Shown here: positions 44,823 through 54,742 of the stretch, piece by piece
How the letters are laid out: every line of letters starts with the position of its first letter
How positions within the stretch are numbered: position 1 is the first letter of the stretch
From: Dryas octopetala
Lineage: Eukaryota > Streptophyta > Magnoliopsida > Rosales > Rosaceae
Direction of reading: 5' to 3'
Assembly: GCA_963921425.1 (NCBI GenBank)
Contig: OY992839.1
Coordinates: 6,489,409-6,553,408 of the forward strand
DNA: 64,000 nucleotides
Program-made: the position numbers and the translations under genes
Notes under the pieces: generated by a model
What the model saw: the letters and a program-made list of their open reading frames with translations, nothing else
Told to the model about the DNA's origin: nothing
The model's database searches: none

Positions 44823-47800
44823 ATGGCGACTGAAAGCAGTTTTGTGCAACCAGCAATTCCGAAGTTTGATGGGCACTATGACCACTGGAGTATGCTCATG
44901 GAGAACTTCTTGCGCTCCAAAGAATATTGGAGTTTGGTGGAAGATGGGATACCTACAGCAGCAGAAGGAGTCGAGCTCACAGAAGGACAAAGGAAGGCAA
45001 TTGAAGATCAAAAATTGAAAGATTTGAAGACAAAGAACTATCTCTTCCAAGCCATTGATCGATCAATCCTGGAGACAATCTTGAACAAAGACACAGCAAA
45101 GGACATTTGGGACTCCTTGAAGCATAAATATCAGGGGACAGCACGAGTAAAACGAGCCCAACTACAAGCTTTTCGAAAGGATTTTGAAGTTCTCCACATG
45201 AAGATAGGAGAATCTGTGAATGAGTATTTTGCACGAACTCTCACCATAGCCAACAAGATGCAGATTCATGGAGAGAAAATGGGGGATGTTGCTGTTATTG
45301 AAAAAATCCTAAGATCCATGACTTCCAAATTTGATTATGTCATCTGTTCTATTGAGGAGTCTAATGATCTAGACAGCTTATCCATTGACAAGTTACAAAG
45401 CAATCTCCTGGTGCACGAACAACGCATGACTGGCCATGTTATAGAAGAACAAGCTTTGAAGGTTACTCATGAAGATCGATCAGGAGGAAGAGGACGAGGT
45501 CGTGGCGGATTCAGGGGAAGATGACGAGGAAGAGGTCGACAAGGCTTTGACAAATCTACTGTTGAGTGCTACCACTGCCATGAGTTTGGACATTTCCAAT
45601 ATGAATGTCCAAAGAAAGAATCAGAGACAAAGGCGAATTACACAGAAGCTAATGAAGAAATGCTGTTGATGGCTTATGTGGATTTCACGATTGCTAGCAA
45701 GGAAGAATTATGGTTTCTTGACTCAGGCTGCAGCAACCATATGAGTGGCAAGAAAGAGCTGTTTTCTGATTTTGATGGTAGTTTCAAAGAGTCTGTGAAG
45801 TTGGGAAACAACTCAAGCATGGCTGTGATGGGGAGAGGCAACATACGAATACAAGTGAATGGGATTATGCAGGTTATCACTAGGGTGTTTTATGTACCCG
45901 ATTTGAAGAACAATCTGTTAAGCATCGGTCAACTACAAGAGAAAGGGCTTGCAATTCTCATACAACGTGAGAAATGCAAAATTTTTCATCCTGAGCGAGG
46001 ACTAATTATGGAAACTATGATGTCTGCAAATAGAATGTTTGTCTTGCTTGCTCAATCTGTGACAAGCAACCAAACGTGTCTCAACACGCTTACAGAAGAT
46101 ACGGCTCGACTTTGGCATTGTCGATATGGACATTTAAGTTTCAAAGGCTTGACCACCCTCCAACAGAAGCAAATGGTCAGTGGACTGCCACAACTCAAGT
46201 CCCCTTCGACAGTATGTAAAGATTGTTTGGTGGGAAAGCAGCAGAGAGATCCATTTCCAAAAGAGAGCACATGGAGAGCCTCTCAGATTCTTCAACTAGT
46301 GCATGCCGACATCTGTGGACCAATCACACCTATCTCAAACAGCAAGAAACGGTATGTGATTAGTTTCATTGATGATTTCAATCGTAAAACCTGGGTTTAT
46401 TTTTTGGTAGAGAAGTCAGAAGCTTTTATCTTTTTCAAAGATTATAAGATTCGTGTTGAGAAAGAGACTGGTTCATATATAAGAGGTCTTCGCACTGATC
46501 GTGGAGGAGAATTTACATCACAAGAGTTCACCAACTTTTGTACTGTAAATGGCATTCGTAGACAATTGACATCCGCATATACTCCGCAACAAAATGGTGT
46601 TGCGGAAAGGAAGAATCAAACTATTATGAATATGGTTCGAAGTATGCTTTCAGGGAAGCAAATCCCAAAAACGTTCTGGCCCGAGGCAGTCAATTGGTCT
46701 GTTCATGTTCTAAATAGAAGTCCAACTTTTGCAGTCATAAATGTCACTCCAAAGGAAGCTTGGAGCGGATCTAAACCATCCGTTGATTAATTCAGGGTGT
46801 TTGGGTGTGTATCTTATGTTCATATCCCAGATACCAAGAGGACAAAGTTAGATGACAAGAGCTTGAGATGTGTTTTACTTGGAGTAAGTGAGGAGTCGAA
46901 GGCCTATAGATTGTATGATCCAGCTTCTCATAAGATAATTGTGAGCAGAGATGTAGTGTTTGAAGAAGATAGCAGTTGGGACTGGGACAAAATTCAAAAA
47001 GAAGCTGTCTTAGCAGACTTTGATGCCAATGAAGGAGAAATCGGCGCTGTTCCTAATAACACTCCAGCCACCGAACTAGAAAATGATACTTCAGGTGAGT
47101 TCACAGAAATCAATTTACCTGAAAATAATTCCCCTCGTCCGGATGAAGGAAGAATCAAGATGCCACCAGGTTGGATGAGAGACTATGAAAGTGGTGAAGG
47201 GCTTTCTGAAGAAGAAGACATGGCTTATCTAGCTATGTTTGCTGACAGCGATCCCATTTGCTACGCCGATGCTGTGAAAAGTGCCAAGTGGAGAAAAGCC
47301 ATGGATTCGGAGATAGAAGCTATAGAACGAAATAATACATGGGAATTGACAAACTTACCTACTGGAGGAAAGAAGATTGGGGTCAAATGGGTCTACAAGA
47401 CTAAGCTGAATGAAAATGGAAAAGTGGATAAATACAAGGCCCGACTGGTAGCTAAGGGGTACACTCAACAATATGGTGTAGATTATGCTGAAGTATTTGC
47501 ACCTGTGGCTCGGCTAGATACTATTCGACTGGTGATTGCACTTGCAGCTTTGAAGAAGTGGACAATCTATCAATTAGACGTGAAGTCAGCATTCTTGCAT
47601 GGAGAGCTCAGTGAAGAAGTTTTTGTGGAACAACCTCCTGGTTATGGACAGAAGGGTAATGAGCAGAAAGTGTATAAACTAAACAAAGCATTGTATGGAC
47701 TTAAACAAGCCCCTCGGGCTTGGTATAGTCGCATAGAATCCTATTTTTTGAAGGAAGGCTTTGAGAAGTGCCCCTATGAACACACTCTGTTCATCAAAAC

Positions 47801-48785
47801 AACATATGGAGGTAAGATCTTGATTGTTTGTCTTTATGTTGATGACCTCATATTTACTGGAAATGATGAACTTATGTTTACCAAGTTCAAGCAATCTATG
47901 ATGGATGAGTTTGACATAACTGATCTTGGAAAAATGAGGTACTTTCTTGGCATCGAAGTAATGCAAAGTTCGACTGGCATTTTTATATGTCAGAAGAAAT
48001 ATGCACAGGAGGTCCTGGAAAGGTTCATAATGGACAGCTGCAACCCCGTTCACAATCCAATTGTTCCTGGCTTCAAGCTTATGAAGGATGGAGATGGAGT
48101 GAAAGTCGACAGTACTTTCTACAAACAGATTGTGGGAAGTCTTATGTACTTGACTGCCACTCGACCTGATCTTATGTTTGTAGTAAGCCTCATTAGTAGA
48201 TACATGGACTGTCCTACTGAACTGCATTTACAAGCTGCTAAGAGGGTGCTGAGGTATTTAAAAGGAACAATTGATCTGGGTTTGTTCTACAAAAGGGGGG
48301 GCAATGAGAATCTCATTGTCTACACGGACAGTGATTATGCTGGGGATCTAGAAGATAGAAAAAGCACTTCGGGATATTTGTTTATGTTAAGCTCAGGAGC
48401 AGTGTCATGGTCTTCGAAGAAACAGCCAGTAGTCACTCTATCCACCACTGAAGCTGAGTTCATTGCTGCAGCTTCATGTGCCTGTCAAGCTGTATGGATA
48501 CGAAGGATATTGGGGGAACTCTGTCATGATCAAATTGCGTCCACAACAATTTATTGTGATAATAATTCAGCTATCAAGCTTTCTAAGAATCCAGTGCTGC
48601 ATGGTCGCAGCAAGCACATCGATGTGCGTTTCCATTTTCTTCGTGATCTCACAAAAGATGGTATCGTGACTTTGGTTCATTGTCAAACTCAGGAGCAGGT
48701 TGCAGATATAATGACAAAGCCTTTAAAGCTTGATGCGTTCTTAAAGATGCGTGAGTTAATGGGTGTTTGTTCAAACCCAGTATAA
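44823..48785 (+). pseudogene. Copia-2 Gag-Pol, one frame with two nonsense codons
   Basis: A single frame of 1321 codons begins MATESSFVQPAIPKFDGHYD. Gag has the DHWSMLMENFLRSKEYW block. TGA at 45,522 (codon 234) falls in an Arg/Gly-rich stretch where CGA codons surround it, consistent with a C-to-T change. The zinc knuckle CYHCHEFGHFQYEC, protease LDSGCSNHM, integrase (ADICGP, RTDRGGEF, TPQQNGVAERKN) follow. TAA at 46,788 (codon 656) interrupts the conserved KPSVD-x-FRVFGC. Reverse transcriptase (IGVKWVYKTK, YVDDLIFTG) and RNase H (TTEAEFIAAAS, YCDNNSAIKLS, ADIMTKPL) are otherwise continuous. No frameshift. Both stops would have to be bypassed for full-length protein. Confidence 0.95.
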
Positions 48786-48819
48786 ACTGACTGCTGTTAG
48801 CATTTAGTTTAAGGGAGGA

Positions 48820-49080
48820 TGTTAAAGTTGTTAGTCATTAGAGTTTGGTTTGGCAGTTTGTGACTGCTCTGTTAATAATCCCTATTGTTTAGGGACATGT
48901 TGTTTCCTTTGACCTATTCCTTAGCCATGTACCACGTTATTAGAGTTGTAGAACGTGGGCTGCAATTTGATTTGTTTCAGTTATCTTGTAAGGCTATTTA
49001 AGGCCAACTAAAGGGTTTAATCTAATAAGTTGAATTCTCCCAATTCTTGCGTACATTATACAAACACTTTGATCTCAACA
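48820..49080 (+). repeat. Copia-2 3' LTR
   Basis: 261 bp, about five differences from the 5' LTR. Confidence 0.95.
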
Positions 49081-49186
49081 ATGATAGCGCCATTTCTGTT
49101 CTCCATCTTTTCAAACACCGGAATGGAAATGTTGCATTCTGTGGATTTTCAAAAACCCTTTCCGCAAATTCAGGATTTCATGCTGT

Positions 49187-49450
49187 CAAACTCAGGGCAC
49201 TTCTCACAGTTCACAGTGGACTGACTGACTGAGTGTGTATCAAATTAATTCATAGTGTTCTTAGTGGATCACTTCCACGTTTGGGGTTCATTTTCATCAA
49301 AACTAATATGGAATGGTTGAATGATGTAGCGCTACAATTAGGTGGAGAATCTCAAAGGAGATTGTCATTAATTTTGGACCATTTTTAGGCCATGCATGCC
49401 ATGCTCTCATGGAAGGCATGATATTATTTTTCTCTTTACTTATAGGTATT
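49187..49450. repeat. 3' flank repeat of the xylanase genes, copy at gene A
   Basis: Similar to 53,818-54,060 ('gtcaaactcagggcacttc', 'ggttgaatgatg', 'ttaggtggagaatc', 'ttttggaccattt'). Each copy lies 700-1000 bp downstream of a xylanase stop codon (A and B), so the tandem duplication unit included this flank. No gene seen from 49,081 to 49,660. Confidence 0.7.
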
Positions 49451-49660
49451 GATGGAAATAAGGAACAGACTGTATACCTTCCTTTTCTACTGGAACAAGA
49501 TAAGGAGTTACTACAAGAAAAATGGTATAAGACCACATAAGAACAACACGTGCCAAATTTTGTTCTTAACAACATGCTTTGCAGGCGCATAGCAAAAGTG
49601 GGCTTTCAACAATGTGCAATACTAGTATATTAATTATACACAGATGGTTTTAAATCATAT

Positions 49661-49822
49661 AGGCCGGAGGTAGATTATGCTTTTGATGTACCATATGATG
49701 ATATGGGTATCTTCAATTTAGAGGATGGAACCTTCACACAACATTACTCTCTAGATCCTAATTTGAAAGGGTGCCTACCACTGGCGCTTTGGGTTGTGCC
49801 GCCATTTGATGGACTCTGCTAG
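49661..49822 (+). pseudogene. DUF295 (F-box-associated) C-terminal fragment
   Basis: The plus strand reads RPEVDYAFDVPYDDMGIFNL, EDGTFTQHYSLDPN and LPLALWVVPPF before a stop at 49,820. The pattern 'D.G.FNLEDGT...HY......PP.WVVP' is the end of the DUF295 domain found in plant F-box proteins. Upstream exons and the F-box are absent. It is another isolated gene tail, directly 3' of xylanase A but on the other strand. Confidence 0.6.
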
Positions 49823-50183
49823 CTTGTAGTTCATATATATAGTATGTGATTTTAATGACCAAATTTAGACACTCACCCTACTTCTTATTTTCTTTTAGGG
49901 TAATGAATTCATAACATTACCAGACAAAGTTTTATGGATTTAGAATTTGAATGTGTTAGAATCAAAAGGCAATATGGATCAGCTAAAATTTCATGTAATA
50001 TTTTGTTTGTGTGCTACTGCTCTGGCTATAGGAAATTTGTTTCTCTTGTGAACTAATGCGGTGGTATTGCTGTTTCTTAATCTTTCCTCTTTAGACTGTT
50101 GCAGCAGTATGTTGTCAAAAACTCAATATTATAGAATTTTATTTTTCTCAATATGTATAGTTATTATTATACATTGTGGTGTT
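49823..50183. other. 3' flank of xylanase A
   Basis: 49,835-49,945 matches 7,530-7,645 and 26,065-26,165 ('atatatatagtatg', 'accaaatttagacactca', 'taatgaattcataacatta'), i.e. sequence upstream of the xylanase pseudogenes. No gene seen. Confidence 0.6.
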
Positions 50184-52789
50184 TCATGCATCAATATGAA
50201 CATGGACAATTGCCTGTGGTTCAGCTTTTGTGACCCTAAAGCTGAGAGTTGCTGAGGATTTGGTGATGTGGTCTTCTGCAGTTACCTCATAATCTCCATG
50301 AAACAGGGAAAGGTCTATAAATCCTTGACCATCTGTTGTGATTTCGCGAGTCCCGGATTTCCACTCATTAATCAGCTTATCCACAACATCTCCTGATGGA
50401 GTATTTTTGAAGTTCTTGTCTGCAAGGGTGGTAACATTAAAACCAGCTGTCAATGGACCTACAAACATGATGATCCCTTTAACTGCAGGATGAGAATAAC
50501 CTTCCCTTAGTACCTCTTCCAAATACTGAGCCTGCAAACAAATTAATAAATGTTAGCATCAACTTAGCTATTGAAACAGTCATATACACATCAAATATTT
50601 GTTATTTTCTGTTCCACATTTGCACTGTTGCTGCAAAAAAATTGAAGTACCTGATTTGGGTCTTTTCCCACATCCACTTCTGTAAGCCATATTGGCAATC
50701 CTGTTGCACCTAATATGTCTAAAGTAGATCTCATGTAAACAAGATTTGGCTGACCAGAACCAAAGTGACCTTGCAACCCTATTCCTGCTGACAGATTAGC
50801 ATTTCCAGGGTATGACAAAATCTCCTGAAGTTTCTTCTTGTAGTTGATTGGACTTGATTTCTCATCGCTACTATATTCCATGGTATTATACTCATTCATG
50901 AACATTATTGTGCCAGGATCAAGCTGTTGAGCTGTGGAGTAGTATTGTGCAGAAGCATTCTGGCCAAGATTATCCTCAAAGAATCTGAAATGAAGATTCT
51001 CATTCACCACATCCCAAGCAATTAGTTGTCCTCTGTATCTAGAAACTACTGAGTTGATTCTCTTTGCAGCTGCTGTTCGTAGGTCCTCTGGGGAAAGGGA
51101 TTTAACCCAGTCCGGTTGGTACTTGGGATCGTCCCAGAAGACATTGTGACCTCTAATAGAAATGCCATTCTGTTTGGCAAACTTTACCATGTCATCTGCA
51201 ATAGAATAGTTTTCATGGCCTTTTATTTTCTCAGTGCTGTACCACTTCATCTCATTGGTGAAAGTTGTGAATTTAAATCTTGATGCAAACCACTTCTGGT
51301 AATCAGAGTTTGTGAGGATGTTATGATTCATGCCACATCCAAATGGGAAGTCTGACTTGATTTGCTTAATGGAGACTTTAGCACCAACCAGAGGAGTTCT
51401 GTTTGGTTGAGTTACCTTGAACCTCACCTTACTCTTACGTACCTGCAGGGTTTGAATTAATTAACAATCTCAATTTTCAGTAATTGTGACCAACCTAACA
51501 TTTTATCCATAAATTAGAGGATTCTAGCTTTAATGTGTTTACACTTGACCTCATCGATGGTTTGGTCTTGGTGTGATCTCCATTCCTCCTTGGTAAATGG
51601 TTTTAAGGAGACATTGTCCACCCATATTTCCACTGCTGTATTTTTGCTCTGCATAGCAGATGCATGAAAAAGGATATTCAGTATCAATTTGATTGTGATG
51701 ATTCTTCCTTTGTTGGTAGTTGGAAATAGATGATAAATTAAACTCAAAACAAGATGGGAGAACTCTTAGATTTCTAATAGTCGACTTACTAAAACAAAAA
51801 GAGGATCAAATTCAAACTCATAGTTCACTTTACCTCAAAATGAATCTCAACCGGGCTTGTAAAGTTTGCTACGATGCCACCTTTTAGCAGGGTCCAGCAA
51901 CCATGCTCGGCTATTACTTGACCACCACTAATGCCATCACCGTTGGGAAACTTAAAAACAACACCTACAATCTCACTTCCTTTACTGACTTGAACAGAAG
52001 CTGAAATTTTAAAATTTGCTCAGTCAAAATCATGTAACAAGTACATAGATCCAGTTAGCACTAACATATAAATTCTGGATGAGACAAGTATCATAATCAT
52101 ACTACTTAATTGAATAAGACATTAGACATACATTACATTCCTTTAAAATTAATGAGGTTTAAAATTGATGAATTGGAAATTAGTTACCAGAAAAGCTATA
52201 GATTTTTCCTTCCTCAACTTGAACCTTCTGTGAGAAACTGTCTGATGGATGTTTTCTACTTTGTGCCACAATGAACCAGTTTCCTTCCTTTGATATTCGT
52301 GCTTCTATTTTCGCTTGTCCAAAAGTTTTCCATCCTTCAATGTTGTGATTAAATTCTGGGTTTACCATAATCCCTCCTCCATACAGAGCTTCTAGGGGCT
52401 CCACCAAGCACTGTTTGATCAAAATTATAGCAAAAAGGTAAGTTGAAATCAGCTTTTGGCTTATGTGCATTTCAACATTAGTGTTTCACAAAATTTTTGA
52501 AGCTGGCATTCACAATACAAAAAGTCCTTATTCAGAAATCATCATGTTGCAAGTTAAGCGTTAAATCCATAGAAGCAAAAGCAATATGATTGTGAAGAAT
52601 GGGAGTTGATCCTTGCCTTTGTTGTTGTCGAGTAGTTGTAGAACGAAGCATGGGTGCCATGCCCTGTAACAGTTGAACAGGTTTACATTAGCAGAAAGAA
52701 TTTATATGACAGCAAACAATGATGACATAGAAATAACTATTTCCATATCATTTTAAGATAGTTGTCTCACACAAATTTTTACACAAACA

Positions 52790-52866
<77 letters not shown>

Positions 52867-52920
52867 AAAATACAGAAAAATGCATGAGAGAAATAAACTG
52901 GTGCAGGATTCTGTGAACAT
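50184..52920 (-). CDS. GH10 endo-1,4-beta-xylanase A, 576 residues
   Basis: Seven exons: 52,866-52,920, 52,617-52,663, 52,188-52,410, 51,834-52,000, 51,550-51,648, 50,651-51,442 and 50,184-50,531. They total 1731 bases with no internal stop. Signal peptide MFTESCTSLFLSCIFLYFG; CBM22-like region about 35-195 (YGGGIMVNPEFNHNIEGW, FIVAQSR, GCWTLLKGG, VEIWVDNVSL); GH10 barrel about 225-500. Acid/base Glu is E345 in WDVVNENLH, nucleophile E452 in IWLTEVDV; RGHNVFWDDP and NEMKWYSTE are present. Predicted to be secreted and to act on wall xylan. Odd points: introns 1 and 2 begin GTCTCT and GC; the last exon reads GIIMFVGPLTAGFNVTTLAD where B and C have Trp and two Cys; the start ATG is the second of the paralogous pair because the first is ATC. 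Confidence 0.92.
51837..51850. other. Exon 4 donor side of xylanase A (phase check)
   Basis: HFE|GTAAAG: the exon ends after a complete Glu codon, as in genes B (YFE|GTAAGT) and C (YFE|GTACTT). Together with identical 167/167/164-base exon lengths this fixes the gene model for all three paralogues. Confidence 0.7.
52793..52863. repeat. (GT)n(GA)n microsatellite in intron 1 of xylanase A
   Basis: A GT run passes into about 26 GA units that end two bases from the exon 1 donor. On the coding strand this is a long CT tract, so the donor itself reads GTCTCTCT. Such a tract is length-unstable and sits where donor recognition happens. Confidence 0.95.
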
Positions 52921-53017
52921 CTTGATCACTTCATTGCAAATTAAGAAGGAATCTTCAAAACAATCTAGGTATGTTTAAAATGCAATAGACTTGTGGTTGT
53001 GGGATATGGTATTTCCG

Positions 53018-53025
53018 TATTTATA
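53018..53025 (-). promoter_or_regulatory. TATA box candidate, xylanase A
   Basis: TATAAATA on the minus strand, about 100 bases upstream of the start ATG at 52,920. In pseudogenes 1 and 2 the matching sequence reads ATCATAAATA. Confidence 0.55.
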
Positions 53026-53469
53026 ATATGTACAATAGAGTTGTGCACTGATGTTGGTGCAGTGCATGATTCACTATCATGGTTTAATGCCTGGGCACCT
53101 TTGCCTTTGGTTCATGAAAGCTACATAAATTGGACAGGTCACCTGAAAGTTAATTAATGTTGGTTCATGTAAGTTATTTAATGTAATTAAGGATCTCTAA
53201 ATTAATCTCAGGTTGTTATAGTATTAAGATCACATTAATAGACTAACTAAATGTTTCTCGATATTTGATCATTGATCTTCGTCCACATTATAGCTTTTTC
53301 GAAAAAATAATGCTGACATGTCATGACGGAATGTAGGTTTCGTCACATTACAAGGCTTTTTGATACCATATTGGACAATAACTATAAGCTTAAACTGTTA
53401 GGGAATGAGCCAATAATGTATCAAGCTAATAGCACAAGGAAGTAATATTAGAGGCCCATCGGCTATTGA
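53026..53469. other. Spacer between xylanase A and B, nothing recognised
   Basis: No gene or named repeat seen. Confidence 0.4.
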
Positions 53470-53602
53470 GGATTCTCGCATCCACTCTGGACGGGATCCT
53501 ATATGGGAATCCTTTATGCATAAAAACTTCTTGTATATAATTAAATAATTAATTCACATATAAGATCCTATCCGGACCAGGTGTGGGATGCGAAAATCAC
53601 CC
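53470..53602. mobile_element. MITE-like repeat, family M1, copy 2 (short)
   Basis: Ends GGATTCTCGCATCCAC and GATGCGAAAATCACCC in inverted orientation. The interior is shortened compared with the other copies. Confidence 0.65.
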
Positions 53603-53817
53603 CCATCAACTATTATCCCAATATTTTAGTATTGGATCCTAGTGGGTTTCCTTTCCTCATTTTCTTAGAGTATGATTATCGATCAATAGAGTTTAACTTA
53701 AACTTGAGTTAAGACTCACTGACAAATCAAGAAGTACGTAGGATTAATGGGAATGAGTAGCGTTAAGTTTTGAAGTATATAACAAATATTTAAGCAAATT
53801 TATAAGGACTTCATTCT

Positions 53818-54060
53818 GTCAAACTCAGGGCACTTCCTAGACATTCACTCACAGTGGACTGACTGTGCATCATATTCATAGTTTAATTCTCTTAGTGGCA
53901 TGGTTGAATGATGCAGCACTAGCATTAGGTGGAGAATCGCACGGGGGAGATTGCTATATATTTTGGACCATTTTAAGGATATGCATGCCAATCTGTTCAT
54001 GATCCTATATTTTTGTATTTGCCTACACATCTGTATACCTTCATTTTCTAATGGAACAAG
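53818..54060. repeat. 3' flank repeat of the xylanase genes, copy at gene B
   Basis: Partner of 49,187-49,450. The sequence from here to the gene B stop (54,061-54,742) has no recognised feature. Confidence 0.7.
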
Positions 54061-54742
54061 ATAAAGAGCATATTTTTAAGTCCAATACACACTGTCATTA
54101 CTCATCAGTGCCCTGCCATTACCTCAAACTATTCAAAGTGGACTATGCATCAGTCGTGCATATATCATGCTTAGCCCACCACATGAGGAACACACTATTT
54201 AGACATGAATGCTTGCAATCCTTATAATTAGCAAATTAATTACATGTTCCTAAAGTATGTCATGGAATATTTAGACAACCATTGGAGTAGTTAGACAAAC
54301 ATTGTATTAGTTTGATACATTGTCAGCTCATTTCCTGACAATTTGAGCTTTTGGGATATAATAGTTGTCTAACACATTGGATTCTAAAATCAAAGGCATA
54401 ATTTTATATCAAGCGGACACCCTCTCTTAAATTTTATATAATTAGATTCATTGCTCTGGCCCAGAATTCGATTAATGACTTTCATGTGTCATGAACATTG
54501 TTGATCGAAGTCTAACAAGATGGTTTGTGAAAGTCTTGGGTCTGTTCACTCCAATAAATACACAATAAGCATGTCCCTAAACTCTCGGGTTAGTAGGCTC
54601 CCTGTCCAATGGGTAGCAAAAAAACATAAGCAAGGGTGTTATTAAATGGTCAGAACATCCTTTGTTTTCTTTTTGGGCATCAACTTAAATTCCTGGTTCT
54701 TTCAAATTCAACAAGAACACAAAAATCCCAAGAGAATCAAAC

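Larger units (their letters stand above)
44483..49080 (+). mobile_element. Ty1/copia LTR retrotransposon Copia-2, full length, decayed
   Basis: Two 261-bp LTRs (44,483-44,743 and 48,820-49,080) with TG...CA ends, exact 5-bp target duplication ATGAT (44,478-44,482 and 49,081-49,085), a primer-binding site TGGTATCAGAGCCACC beginning at 44,746 for initiator Met-tRNA, and purine tract AAGGGAGGA (48,811-48,819). I count about five differences between the LTRs, so it is older than Copia-1. It sits inside a copy of block alpha. Confidence 0.97.

Noticed and set aside
49511..49530. ACTACAAGAAAAATGG, resembling a CACTA terminus
   Set aside because: The leading C is missing and no partner end or subterminal repeats were found.
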